Position numbers and translations under genes: made by a program. Below, piece after piece: positions 38,294 to 51,600 of a stretch of 64,000 nt of DNA. The DNA is from Certhia americana (Eukaryota; Chordata; Aves; Passeriformes; Certhiidae), in contig JAGMWU010000039.1 of assembly GCA_018697195.1 (NCBI GenBank), positions 635,817 to 699,816 on the forward strand, in the 5' to 3' direction. Below the pieces are notes generated by a model. It ran no database searches, had not been told where the DNA came from, and saw only the letters and a program-made list of their open reading frames with translations. Each line of letters opens with the position of its first letter. Position 1 is the stretch's first letter.

Positions 38294-38348
38294 TCCTGTG
38301 GCAAAATTGTGTGGCAAAATTCCTGTGGCAAAACTCCTGTGGCTGAGT
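38294..38348. repeat. Four-unit 13-14 bp tandem repeat
   Basis: The unit TCCTGTGGCAAAAT recurs with small changes: 38294-38307, 38308-38320 (one base shorter), 38321-38334 and 38335-38348 (last half diverged). A short minisatellite, possibly length-variable. Confidence 0.88.
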
Positions 38349-41300
38349 TGACAGTATAGCTTTCATCAGATCTAAAATCATGCAGAGGATTTATAAAGAC
38401 ATTAGACTCTGCTCAGCTTTCCACAAAGAGCATCAGTCAGGTCTTCATCCCAAACTCTTCCTGTTCCAGAACTGAATGATTTTGTCCTGCCAGGTCTGTG
38501 GCACTGACATTTCTCAGGCTCTGCTGGGCACCTGCTGGTGCAGTGCAGGAAGATCTCCAGCTGACCAGTCCTGTCTGAGCGTGGCTGTGAGGCCCAGAGG
38601 GCTTGTGCACAGCCAACAGGTACATTAAAGGAGCTGCTGATTTGCCAGCTGCCATGTTCTGCTGGCCAGGTGATGGCATGTAGCTGCACACTGGTGTTTA
38701 AGGGCATGCCTGAAGGCAGGATGTGCCTCTGCTCCAGCGTGCTTTATTAATGTGGCTGACAACCAGGCAAGGGCATGGCAGGAGAGACTGAGCTGGGATG
38801 TTGCACCTCACCAGCAGCTTATTATGACTACCTGAGGCTGCAATGAAGATCTCCTGATATTTTTCAGGTTGAAACCACAACGTTTCTCTTACCTCTGCTG
38901 CAAACCAACCTTCAGCTGCTCTGCAGGGGTACAAGACCTTAAATTTGTCCTGATAGTCAGGAAACACCCTCTGTAGGGGTGATTCCTTCATCAGGATGAG
39001 TGACAGAACAGACCTAGACCATGAATTCCCTCACCGAGTTGCTGCTGCTCTTGTTTTTTATTGATGCTCAGCATGATGAGAAGATGACAGTGGCTCATTG
39101 TTTAGAGGATGAAAACTAAAACTGGGCGTGGCTTTGTGATCTGGAATTTTAAAGCTGCCTTTGTTTTAGTGTGCTCCAATGAAGTGTTCATCATTTACAT
39201 CAGTGGCAAATCTGGATTTTCTGCCTTAACTCTTGTTTGTCTCTGAGTTGCACTGGTTCTACTGTGAGCTTCTCAGTGAGCTTTAAATGGTGCATCAACA
39301 CATAAAGGTGACTTCCCACGTATCAGAAAACCCTACCTCCTGCAGAGGGCTTGAACTGCATTTCTGATGAACTGGTGACAATATCCAGGATCCGGCACAA
39401 ACAAATGTATGAAATTATTATTCTAGTGTACCTAGTTGCCCTGAAATCTTCACTGGGAAATATGACTTCTCTAATTCATCAGACAGACCCATCATGCAGT
39501 TCAAAAGAAGTCTTAATGAGGGCTTTAGACAACCTGAGGCTGGGTGTGCTGAGGTGGGAAGTGATGAGCTAAGGCCCTCCTACTTCTCAGTTACGATGAT
39601 AATGGGGATTTTCCAGCCACTTTTAATTTGAATTCCAACAGTCCAGTGCTCACCGAGCATTAAACTACTAACACTCTAGCCTGTGCCTGCTAGGGCTGGC
39701 ATTTTCACACGGTGTCATTTTAGCACAGGTTAGGGCAGGATTACCAGAGTTGCTGCCATCAGCCTTATTTTGCTAAGCCTTATTGTCTCGTAGTGCCGAT
39801 GAATACAGGACTGGAGGCTGTTGAACCTGAGCCAGGAGGGCCTGTCTGCCTTGATGGACAGCTCGCACAGGCGCGGCTTTGGTGGTGTTCACCTGGAGGA
39901 TTTCTGGGTTACTCTTGAGGGGAGAACAAGCAGTTGCGCAGTGGTCTGTTACGGAAATTACATCAGGATTGGTCCAGCATCATTTCTGGCCAAAGTCTGT
40001 ATGGCCCATTATTTTTTAATATGGTTGCACACAACTCTGGCAAATTCAGAACTTTCCAGGAAAGCAAGATGTGCTCAACTTGGCCCCAGGTCAGCACTTT
40101 GCATCCTGTCCCTCCCACTGTCCCTATCAGGAACAAGTCCTTTTTAAATGATCCCTAGATGCTTGGAGGTTACTTGTCCTCTCCAACTTTCAACTCTCAG
40201 AAGCCTCTTGGGGAATTAATAATTTATCAGCAGCAACTTGAAGCCGTGTGTCTCACCCACCTCCTCTTGGCAGGATTGTTCACACTGCTGTTGTTGTTGA
40301 AAGAAAGTGTGGAAAGAGCCTGATTGTCACTCAGAGGACTTCATGGTTAGTTTAACTGATTATGCTTGGCATGTTGTACCTATGAGAGCAACTGCTGCGT
40401 GGGGAGAAAGCCTGGAGACGTGACACAGCTGAACAGCCTCCTGGGCCAGCCCGGAGCTTGTAGACGAAGCTGCTCAAAGGTTCTCCTTTAATTAAAGATG
40501 TATTGGTTGGGGAACCCTCTGTGCAGGCCAGAAGAAGAATGAGACATTCCATACTGATCTCACTCTGCAGGTGCAAAGGCACATATTTCTACCTCAGCCT
40601 CCTGAGAGCAGCTCCCACTTGGTGTCTGAGAGGAACCTTGGATCCAACTACTCAACAGCTCCCTGAAATCTGTGCTATTTGGAGTGAGCTTACACCCTGC
40701 TTGACCTATTCAGAGCAAGTATCTCTGTATACTGTACTCTTAATGATGCTTCAATTTCAGATTTGGAAATATCTGTCCCTTCCTTGTTTTGGATAAATTG
40801 TTAAAGTATCCATGAGTAAAAGAGCAAAAAATCCTGCTCAAGTCCAGAAGCTCTCCTTAACTGTGTGCCTAAACTGTTTCATTGCCTTTGACTCATAGAG
40901 GGAGAGAAGAGGACGTGAACACAGAGAAGGCTTGTTTGGGCCTTTGTAGGTCAGTTCTACCTGCAAATCAGCTGGCAACCAAGAGGCTTCCTTCAGCCAA
41001 ACAGTGCATCTCATCTGGCTCCAGAGCAATGACATCAGTGAGGCATCAGTGCTCACCCACTGTAAACACGTGGGTGGAAAGGGATTTTCATACGCAGCTG
41101 GTGCTCTGAGGAGACTTATGCTTCGGGGTGCTCAGAGGATGAGTAGCTCAACATCCTGTTCACATCTTGGATCCCAGTTTTAAAGATACCCAGTGTGTTT
41201 CCTGCTTCCCTGCAGGGAGGAGACAAGAGGCAGTGAACCACTGATTAATGTGGTGACTCAGCACGCAGCGGATGGACTTGTCCCACACACTAATCAGCAT

Positions 41301-44300
41301 CAGCAAGGACAGCAGCTGCTGCAGAACAGGGACACCAAACACAGGAAAGCACCTAAGAAATGCCCTAGGACATGTCAGCCCTTGAGCCAGCTGGAAATAT
41401 GAGTTCACATAAGAGCTCCACCACTTCCCTGGAGATGGGAATTTTGTCAATTATTGTGAAATGTCAGTGTGACTTCACCTTCAGCACATATTTGGATAGC
41501 ATGCTGCTGGGGTGTTCTGGTTCACCTGGTGGTGAAATAGCTAGCATTTATAAAAATGGACAAAACCCTATGGATTGTCATGGGTTCTCCCTTGCATGAG
41601 AACGTGTCCGTGGGCAATGAGCCCAAGGTAGTTCCAGGATGGCTTCAAGCTCAGGTGCCTGGTTCTGCCTCTCACTGCACAGTACATGAAAAAGACCTGC
41701 TGCCTTTTCATTTTACAGTCACCAGTCTGAAATTTTTTTATTGCAAGGACTACACCTGTTTTTCAAACTCTCTTAGCACTTCAATCTTTTTCTTATAACT
41801 TGTCATCATTATTTTTTGCCAGGACATTTGCCATATGACTGGTGGTTTAGGTTTCATTAGACAAAAGCTGGAATGCCCACAGGGCTGGAGAGAAGCTGAC
41901 CTGTTTATTGACTTTCATTTTATTGTCTGCTGCTTGGTCCCAATTTGGAAAAAAAAAAAAGATATCAAAGATCAATTGGAGAAACAGAGTGCTGGTTAGA
42001 AAGAACTATTCTTTTCTGTCACCTTTGAGAGTCTGTGACAGTCAGCAAAAGCAAATTTTTAAGCAGTAAAAACATTGAAACAGAAACCTTCCTTTTCATA
42101 TTTCACTAGTTTGAAAATACATAGTGTTGTGGGGAATGATGGTATTCAATATCAATACAAAATTGATTTTGGGTTTAAATTTCTCTCTCTTCATGTTAAT
42201 CCTTTTTTTTTTTTTTTTTTTAATAAATGTCAACCTTTTTCATTTCTGCTTAGAATTAAATTAATAAGAAATAAACAAAGGAATCCCCACGGGCACTTTT
42301 GTCTCCCCATGGATGTTACAATTTCAATTTAAGCTAAGATCATTTCCCATAGGCTTCATATACATAAATTTCCATAGGAGAGGCAGATAGGTAAACATTT
42401 CACTCTGTGCAGGGTCATTCAGGCTATCAGTAGGCTGCAGGTTTTTCAGTGTCCTTTTTGACTCCTGCCTGATGCATTTCAAGCATGTCCACATTATTTG
42501 TTGTCAGCACATGTATTCTGCTTTCTTTTCATTAAGTTTCTTTGAATTGGAACATTATTTTGATGTTTCTTCATCACTTGAATTATAAGCAAACATCTTT
42601 GCTGACTTGTTTCACTGAAATACAATGGTTCACAAGATCTGGTAGTTAATAAAAAAAGGAACTAAGATTGTTGTTTTAAAAAACACATTCAGAGTTATAA
42701 CTTGATTGCATCCTGTTTTAGTTCTGCCATGAGTGTGGATGAAGAGTGACTTTTTGTCCTGCTCCTTCCCCACCACCAGAACAGACTATCATGTAGCTTT
42801 TTGTATTTTCTTCGTTCCGTCTTTTGAAGAAGGGGAAGGACTTTTTATCAGCCCCTTTTTTTTTAATATTCCAAGTCAAAACTTGCTGTCTAGATTACTT
42901 TTGTTTTATGCATGCAACTGTGGTTAAAAAGGAATGGTAGATCTGATATACAGTTCAGTTTTGCAACAGCCTGACACTGTGTTCTTTGCTCATCCTAGTC
43001 CTTCCATTCTTTTTAGGGGGATTTGTATACACTTAACAATTTACATTCCCTGGCTTTTAAAACATAAACTCATTTTTTAAAGTTTACCAATTAATTATAT
43101 GGTTAAGCAAGACTCTGTCAACTAGAAAATTATATTTCTTACTGCAAAAATGCAAACCAACAATGGATTCACGTAATTCTGGAAATTAATGCAAGTTGAA
43201 CAACACTGTGAAAAGGTTATTTTGGAAACCATATTCCAGCATATACTCTTTTCCTGCATTTGGGAATTTTTTTTTTCCCTATGTATTCCTGAGTTGCCAT
43301 CTCCTGATTCAAACTTTATTAAATTTGATTACACATATCATACACACATACATAGATCAGACCCTTAATTTTTCCTGGCTGAAAGAATATTATGATTAAA
43401 CAAATAAAGGTTTAAACTCAAAATCTAGTATATGCTGTTTAAAAACTGTCTAAAGCAGAATTAAAACAGAACACAACAAAAACCAAGGGAGCAATTGTCC
43501 ATTTTTTGAAAGTTTAAGTTGCTTGTATTGCTTTAATTCCAAACTCAGACAGAGGAAACTTAACTTAGAACACTTTTTCTTAAGGAGTGCAAGTCAAATC
43601 CTTAATGCTAATATAGGAGGGGTTTTTTGTATTCAATTTGACTTACATTTTGTTATCGCTTGGCTCACTGCCTCAGGAGTCTGAGCCAAAGCTGTTATAC
43701 TGTAATATCCATGAGGTTCAGTTTTCTCTTTCACCTGCAATACTGTACTCTCAGTGTAATGCTAATGTGACTCCTGCAGTATAACAAAGAACCCATAATG
43801 ACAGCAGCAGAGGGGCCTGAATGTCATTTACACCTATTTGCTACATCCAAGGTCAGCAAGAATGCACCTGCAAAACACTCACACTGCACCCAGACTGGCT
43901 ACAGGAAAAAAGTCTACTGAGATGAGGTTATTTTGAATAACAGATTTTTTTTTTCTTTTAAACTCCTGAAGGTCTTTGTGCAGAAGTTCATAATGAGTTA
44001 TTCAAGGTAAGCATGTGCATTTCTGAAGAAACAATGCAGGAGACTGCTTTTAAAACAATGCTAAAGAATCAGAAAAAAAAATTCTGAGGATGCACTTAGC
44101 ATATTTATAAATACATTTCCAGACACATTGTTTCCTCATAGCATATTTCATACTCTGCCTGTTGATGGAGAATTAAACTACCAATTACTTTGGAACTGCT
44201 GTAGCAGAAGCAGGAAGACTGATCACTGCCTTCATTGCAAAGGGTGCAGCAAGTTCTTAGAGTTGTGAAAGTAATGAAAAGCAAAGCATGGTCTTCTGAT

Positions 44301-44893
44301 GCAGAACTTTATTATAGTATGCTGAAAACGATCATAAATAAGTTTTAAAAATCGATACATTACATCCCTTTCCTTTCATTCTCTGTACCAGTCCTGACCA
44401 ACAGAAACAACAAAGACACAACCAGCTTCAAACACAACAGTTTTGATAACAGTTGAGCAATAAAAGAATGAATCCCCACAGCAAAATGCGGGGCAGGGGC
44501 AGATGTTTGTGCCTTCTTGTTGCAGTAATGGGACCTGTGCATAAGGTGAAGCTTGTCTAAGCCAAGGGATATGCACCAAAGCCATGCAGATACCACAGGC
44601 AGGATCACCCCAGGCCCTCATGCTGCTGGGGCAGCAGCCAGGCACCATCTCCAGAGCCCCTGCTGGAGTTTCCTGTACTGCTGCAGCCCTCCATCACCTC
44701 ACTGATCAAAGATGTCACCTGTCCTCTGTCACTGCTTAAGGGTTAAACTGGTGGCCTTTGGCAACCCGTGGTGCCTCATCTGGAACAGACCACGTGGTTC
44801 CCACATGCACAGCTCTGTCCATCACTGTTTTCTGGACCTGCATCTGTCTCAACTCACAAATGGCTGGAAATGAGGAGACCTTTTGGATTAGTT
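38349..44893. other. Non-coding unique sequence, no gene seen
   Basis: GC-richer patches at about 38430-39000, 39770-39970, 40380-40660 and 44500-44720 carry open frames of up to about 108 codons on either strand, none with a recognisable domain. The minus-strand frame at 38991-38698 and the one at 38707-38402 are the longest of their cluster. Elsewhere the sequence is AT-rich. A 19-base T run is listed separately, and an 11-base A run occurs near 41950. No supported exon. Confidence 0.6.
42203..42221. repeat. Poly(T) run of 19
   Basis: Uninterrupted T homopolymer. Simple repeat. Confidence 0.9.
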
Positions 44894-45423
44894 TGTACAG
44901 GTTTGGGCTGGGAAAGAGTTAATTCTTTTCAGCCAGTATGGGGCTGTGGCAGCCTTGTGCTAGAAACAGTAGTGACTATACAGAGGTGATTTTGGCAGGG
45001 CCTGCAACAACAAAAATCAAGGCCTTTTCTGCTTCTTGCACCGCCCGGTCACATCCAGGACAGCTGACCCCAACTGACCAAAGGTACAATCCTGACCATG
45101 TGCAGTCATGCTCAGCATATAAAGTTGGGAGGAGAGGGAAAAAGGGGGAATGTTGGTGTTTGTCTTTCAAGTCACTGTTACATGTGATGGAGCCCAGCTT
45201 TCCTGGGGATGGTTGAACACCTACCTGTCCTTGGGAAGTGTGAATGAGTTCCTTCTTTTGCTTTGCTTGTGCATGTAGCTTTTGCTTGCCCTGATAAACC
45301 GTCTTTACCTCAATCCACAAGTTTTCTCACTTTTACTCTTCCTGTACTCTCCCCTATGCCACCAAGGGGAGTAAGGGAGCTCATGTGTGTGGTTTATTTG
45401 CCAGCCGGGGTTAAACCATGGCA
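44894..45423 (+). mobile_element. Solo LTR of an avian endogenous retrovirus (about 530 bp)
   Basis: The interval begins TGTACAGGTTTGGGCTGG and ends GGGTTAAACCATGGCA, matching the start and end of a well-known short bird LTR as I recall it. Inside, in order, are GGGAAAGAGTTAATTC near 44909, the block CAAGGCCTTTTCTGCTTCT near 45019, CAGCTGACCCCAACTGACC near 45061, a TATA box at 45118-45123, ATGGAGCCCAGCTTTCCTGG near 45187, and CACAAGTTTTCTCACTTTTA near 45316. This is U3, promoter, R and U5 in the plus orientation. Neither flank shows a primer-binding site, a polypurine tract or retroviral genes, so it is a solo LTR. I could not see a matching target-site duplication directly outside the ends. 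The family name is not assigned; the LTR identity itself is firm. Confidence 0.88.
45118..45123 (+). promoter_or_regulatory. TATA box of the LTR promoter
   Basis: TATAAA inside CAGCATATAAAG, the promoter of the solo LTR, is unmutated. It could start plus-strand transcripts running rightward out of the LTR. Activity is unproven. Confidence 0.6.
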
Positions 45424-48400
45424 GAATCACAAGGGAATGTGGTATCTCCAAGGATACAAAGACTGGAAGGGGAGCAGTTGACATCTTCCTGTCTGCTGGA
45501 GCTCCAGAAGAAAGGCTGGTGTGTCTAGACAAAGATTTCAAAATTTAGATCTAGCCTGAGGTAATAACTACATCTGAGAAATAATTTATAGTCAGAAAAG
45601 TTACGATAGGAAGGCTTTACTAATAGTGTACACTGCTTCTGAAAGGAGAGGTCCCACAGCAAGGGATGAAATTTTCACCTGGCATTTGGCTAAGCAGAGC
45701 TAAGCAGTGGCATCTGGGTGTCAGCATTACCACCATCTAGTGACTCCCCAAAATACTGCACCCCTGTCTACCTCCAGCTTCTGCTCTCCCCACTGCTGCG
45801 GTGGGGCCAAATTAGCATGGCTTCAGGAGCTCAATGCCTGCCTGAGAGAGAGCAAATCCCTTTGAAATTAGAAGTGAGGTGGGTTTTAGGCAGTGCTCTG
45901 CTAATATTTCAGTGCACTACATTTTGACTTTCAATAGGAACATTTAATGTCAACTTCAGAGCAAATATTCATATATTCAAGCCTTAAGGTGGTTTCAGAG
46001 TACAAGCAACACTAAATGGTAACAGATATTTCCCAGATCTTTCCATTTCTCTGTGGACTACAGCAGAAACATTCAGACGGAGGCAAATCTTGTCTAATCT
46101 GAAGATAAAGATTCATGAAATGTAATCTGGAGTACATAGATTACAATATGGTACTAGTTTAAATTTGTAATGTTAATATTTTAAAATATTCTTCTATTCC
46201 CAGTCCAAAGAAAATTCCCAGTAGGCAGTTTAATGTTGGTATTTTCAGGTAATATATAAAGACTGGCAAAAATTTGAATACATTTGTATACAACTAAGAA
46301 GAGTATTGCTTTTGGGACTACTTTCATATTTTACATACAATGAAAATGACTACATGAACTTTTAGTGATCATGGACTGCCTAGTTTTCCATGAGTATCAC
46401 TCAATTCATTATCCATCACTGCCTTGTTTGGAACTAGCACAGATTTGAGGAAGAATTCCTGGCTGGAAATACAATCTTCAGAGAATTTGTTTTGATTAAC
46501 ACTCTGATAAAATATTTAGAAAAGAACATAACTGATGATGTAGCTTAAATGAAACCCTTAGTTATGCTGCGTTTGTCACCTGCCTCAAGTGGCTTCTCTG
46601 TATGATTATGCTTCACCACAATCTGTTTCAGGTGCCAGCAGCTGGCGTATCCATCCTAAATCTGAGTTTCTTTTCATTGCTGTACCTCTACTGCTCTATT
46701 TATACAGTCATAAGACTATTATCTGGAGACTGGACACTGCCTTGCCAAATTGAATAAGGTTTTAGTCAAACTCAGGCATACCTCTGCTGATGGAAGTGCA
46801 GCTGAAATGTCCTCTTTGTTGCACATCATGTTTTCCTGAAAATTTGGGTTTTGTTTGTATCAATTACTGACTGTCCTCTTGTACCCATTTATACCCAAGA
46901 CTTTACATAAATAAGTTCACTATTTATCCATGTTTTTATCATAAAATAAGCTTATATTTGTGGCTTCTGGTTTCACTTCCATCAGGGTACAATCCTGCTG
47001 CTGGATTTGCATTTAGTGATGCCAGCAAGTGCTGTAGTGCATGGCTCAGTCTGGGCTTGTAAATAATCCAAGAGCTTTAAAGAGCTTGGCCTGGTTAAAT
47101 TATCCTAAAGGAAAATGATGGCTGTATGGTCTTAGAGGGAGATGGGGGTGCTGAGAGTGCTTTCCTTTGATGAGGGAAGGTGTGCTACCAAGAGCCTTTG
47201 GAAAGAAACAGCTGGCTTTGCCACAGCTGAGAGTCTGAGACAAGGTGTCCTCTGGAAAGTGCACTGCAGACAAAGGAAATTTATAGACTCAGTGCAGACA
47301 AGCAATAAGATTTAAGAGCGTGTAATACACAGAACAATAAACTAGAGCTGTATTTACATCCATCATCTGAAATATTTAGCACAGCCTAAATTGCATATAT
47401 AAATGTATATACAATCAGGTGCAGTCATTTAGACGTATTCTTGATTAAGGACTTAGATGCATTTACTGATCTCCCATGAATGCCTTTTCCTGGTTTTGGC
47501 ATGGACCTTTTGTATGTCTTCTAGTCTCAAAGAGTCCTGCTGGTCTATCTGCCTTTGTGCAATAGGAATATTTTGTTGGTTCTCATGAGTGGAGGATTCA
47601 CTTTAATCTTGTATTCCCCAGGAAACTGCTGGGCTTTATGAAGTGAGTCTCTGTATCCTTCCATTACATCTTCTGGCTTAGTGCTGGTAGCACTGGAAGT
47701 CAGATAGTTCCCAGTCTTAATATCTACACGATCAATTTAAGATTCAGGCATGGTTTGAAAGCAGGCACTAGTGGGATATTGTATCTGCAATTTAGAGTTG
47801 TAAATATTTTATCTGCTTTAATGCATACACACATCTTGTACATTCATGACTAATCTGCAAAATGGGGCTGGTTTTTAGGCAATGACTGTGGTAAGTTTGA
47901 ATAGTTTTACCTGTTCAAATATCTTTTTGGATATTAAAATATTATGTGCACTAAATATCAACTAATATTTATCCTGGTGCCATTTTCTGTGTTGCTAACC
48001 TTTGTGACTATGATGTGCTGCTACATATTTCTGTTATTTCTGTTTCATGCATCACTGTGTGTCCACTGCACCATTCCTTCTGTGACCCCAAGTCCTCCAC
48101 ATTGAGCCTCAGATCTTTACATTTCCAACAAGCCAGTTCTTTTTCAGACATTCATCTGTGTTTTGTATCTCCACATACTTCCCCCACCTCTTTGTTTTCA
48201 TATTCACTTTCTGCTCACTTTCAGAATAGATTTTTTTTCTTAGTCTACACTATCACTCTGAAAAACATTGTCTTTTGTTTAGGCTTGGATTTTCAGTTGT
48301 GTTCTACATGTTTTAACAGGGCCATATTTAAATCCATTGCATTTGAACCTTGATTTATTTTGAATGCAATGTTCATGATTGACTCAAACTTCCAAGCACT

Positions 48401-48573
48401 TGTCTTCTGTGAACAATATTTCACATACATCAATAAAAGCACACACCTGACCTTGAAACTTTAATTATCTCCTGAAGTATTTTGTAGTGGCGCTCAAATA
48501 TTACAGTCTTACAGACTCCTTTGAAAAGTTTTTAAACACTGGGATTACCTTTGGGATGACAAGAAGATACAGC
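45424..48573. other. Non-coding unique sequence, no gene seen
   Basis: AT-rich after about 45950. Open frames are short; the longest (48015-48353, plus, 112 codons) shows no recognisable domain. No known repeat between the LTR and the CR1 scrap. Confidence 0.65.
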
Positions 48574-48645
48574 CATAGAATGGTCTGGGTTGGAAGGAAT
48601 CTAAGAGATCATTTCATTCCAAACCCAACACTATGGCCTGTATTA
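48574..48645 (-). mobile_element. CR1 LINE 3'-end fragment
   Basis: CATAGAATGGTCTGGGTTGG followed by AAGGAATCTAAGAGATCATT is the reverse complement of the last bases of CR1. Similarity fades after about 48645, so only some 70 bases of the 3' end remain. A very short 5'-truncated insertion or an eroded older one. Confidence 0.82.
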
Positions 48646-51600
48646 AGCCTATCAACAACACACCATCGTTAAAAGGCCTGCGATGGTATGTGACCAGCTT
48701 TTTATTTCCTCTTCAGCTAATATACACATGTAAATAGCTTTCCATACTTCAACAAAGATTAACCAGAACCATTTGTCCTCTTCACTTTTGAATCCAGAAG
48801 TCTCTTACAGTTTCACTCTTAAAACATCCAGAACCTCTCCTCTTCAGAGGGAAAGGCTGAATTCCCAGAGTCCTTCATTTTCAAATCCATCTCTCCTGTG
48901 GAGGGTGGTACTTCCAGCATCATACACAGGTGTGCTCCCTGTCAGGGTTTGTTTTGTTTGAACAGGAGTACTTGTCCTAAACAACCACCCCGAGCAATTG
49001 AGGAAGAAGGGTAGAAGTGCTCAGAACCAAAGCTTTCTGATGGTATCTCATTTAGTTTCCTGGTGGACATGAGTAGCTCGTGTAACTTAGAAGAAATCTA
49101 TAAGTGGAGAAATGTTGTAATGAAATTCTTGATGGGCAGGAAAAAGGGAGTGGAACAAGACAGATGGGAAAATATGCTATGAAATCACCACAGAGGCCCA
49201 GACAGTCACAGACAGTAAAACAAGTTTTCCCTTAAAAGAAAATAAAAAAGTGAGCACGGCTAGTTGGGGTTGTGGTGGCAGCAGCAAATCATTCTTGTTA
49301 GAATACAACAGCTTTTGGTCTACTTCAATAATGAATCAAGACTGTATGAGCACTAAATATTTAAATTAATGACTGTGGAACCTCCACATGCAAAAAAGAA
49401 TGGCAACACATTATAATGCCCTCATCCTTTCCTTGGAGACATCCAGTTGTGATTTGAAATTGAGGTGAGAGAACCTTTGAGCATGTTCTCTTTGTCAGCT
49501 TCCAAGTTCAGGTAGGTGTTTATTGTTATTCTTTGCACCTTCTTGGAAGTAATAAAATGCAGGCTGGAAATTCAGCACAACGTTACATCTCCTAAAACCC
49601 ACAAGGAAAAGAAACCTCTGAATGTTTCATTACATTTTTTTATTTTATATTTTATAAGATGCTGCAAGGTATGAAAAAAAAATCATAAGTAAAGGTTTAA
49701 GAATGGGAGAGGAAGGTGTAGCATACCTGAAATTAAAAGTAAGAAAAAATGTAGTGCCATTCATTACTGAAAAGAAAAAAATTTAAAAATCCATTTAAAT
49801 TATTAGTTGGGAAAATACAAACAGCAATTATATTAGATATTTAATGGATAAAAGCAGCAATGACATATTTACTGTGCAGACATTTGAGAGAAAGAGCTGG
49901 AACTGATAGCTGGATAGAGTAAAAAGTGGTCTTTTTAAAGGACAGCTATGAGGTATGAGAGCTATCCCTTGCCACATTCCGAGGGGCTCTTTTGTACCTT
50001 ATCTTGGCTGCATATCTAATCTCTTCACAGTTCTCTGTGTACACACATTCATTTATAAGGAGCAAAAGTAAAGAATAAGAAGTATCTTTTCCTTCTCAGA
50101 AAACACACAAAGATTGATGAGCACAATAATTCCTTGACTTAATCTGTCTTTCCTGAATTTCCACATAGTTTTACTCCGTTTGCCTGCCCTTGACTGTGGA
50201 ATAGAGGCTCCAAAGGCCAGCAGGAGCAGCCCTTCTGGCAGTGCAGGGTTGCTGACATGCACACTACAGGAGCTGAGGAGCCAGCCAGCATCTCTCCCTG
50301 CAGGGACTGAGTTTGGGCCGTGGCTGCAGTGGGTGGAAGAAGAAACTCCTCTGTCTGTGCCAGGCCCACAGCAGAAAGGGGGCCCAAGCTGCTGCTCCCA
50401 ACACTAGAGACACCAAAATAAGACCACTACTACTGAAGGTGTTAAGTGCCAGCGACACAGTAATGCCTCTGTCAAAAAAATCAATGTCCAAATGTGCTTT
50501 TCCAAGCTTAATAATCTGAGCTATTTCTCTGCACTGAGACACATGCACCAAGGCACAGAGAAAACTGTCCTGTGCAGCCACACAGTACCTTTCCCAGCCT
50601 CAGGCTCAGCCTGGTTGGCTCATCTGAGTACAGCTGTCTCCAGTCCAGCAGAAAATGCACTAAAAGGGGGCTTTTCACAGTAGGAATGTCTTACATCTAA
50701 CTGTCTTTAATATAAATCCATTTTTTATCATGTGTTTTCTTAACACTGTGGCAGACTTGGAAATGACCAGAAGGAGCGTTCCACAGGGGCTTTCTCACCT
50801 CTGACCCACCGAATGGAGCTGCTCCACTTACACGAGAGTGGGACAACTTCTCAGAAGTGCTTAAGGATGCAGAAACGTTGCCAGGGATAAAGAAACAGGA
50901 ATCTGTGGCATGTTCTCTGGTCAGTGACTGTCCCCAGGGGAAGGAGAAACGAGCACCAGTGTGAGGAGCAGCAGCGGCGCTGCAAGTGAGATACAAATTC
51001 ATACTCCAGCTTCTCCTTGGAACCTACTGGTGGTCTCAGGGAGCACAAGTCCAGTGTGAAAACTTGATTTCCCTGCTAGGAAACATTATTTTGAAGGCAT
51101 TAACATTTCTCAGGCATTGTTGGTGATAGCATGTTTGTGATCTTTCTAATCCCAAGTGTTGCAGGCTGAGCAAGCAGGAACACAGCTCTGAGTGGGAGGC
51201 TGCAATGAAGAGAAGGGGAGGGGGCTATATCTTCCTCTGCTCTTCAGCAAATCCATTTTTGTAATAACATGAATATCGTGATTAATAATAATAGCAGCTT
51301 ATGACTGATTTGAAAAATTGCATTTGTAGAAAATTAATGTTTCCAAGTTGCTCCGAGGAATGAAGATTTAAGAGGAGGAAAAATATGCACGGAACTGAAT
51401 TTGAAAGTATTTACAAATGTAATACTGCCAGTAATTAGGATGACTTGAGTATTTGAGTATTCTGTCCTTGTAGTACTGTACTCCCCTCTTCTGCTCTGCT
51501 CGGAAGACTAACATTTTCTATCTTTGGCTAGGAAAATTTAGAAATTTATATATGATGAATATGACATACTCATTATAGGGTGCCAATTGAAAAGGAACCA

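Noticed and set aside
38402..38991. Cluster of minus-strand frames as exons
   Set aside because: No domain, no consistent splice phase between them, and a similar number of frames on overlapping registers.
43660..43790. Several short inverted pairs (TTGGCTCA/TGAGCCAA, GTTATACTG/CAGTATAAC, CAGGAGTC/GACTCCTG)
   Set aside because: Arms are only 8-9 bases, and their order does not allow one nested hairpin. Chance pairs of this length are common.
50180..51048. GC-richer patch as coding exons or CpG island
   Set aside because: CpG count is still low, frames overlap on both strands without domains, and no splice pattern holds up.
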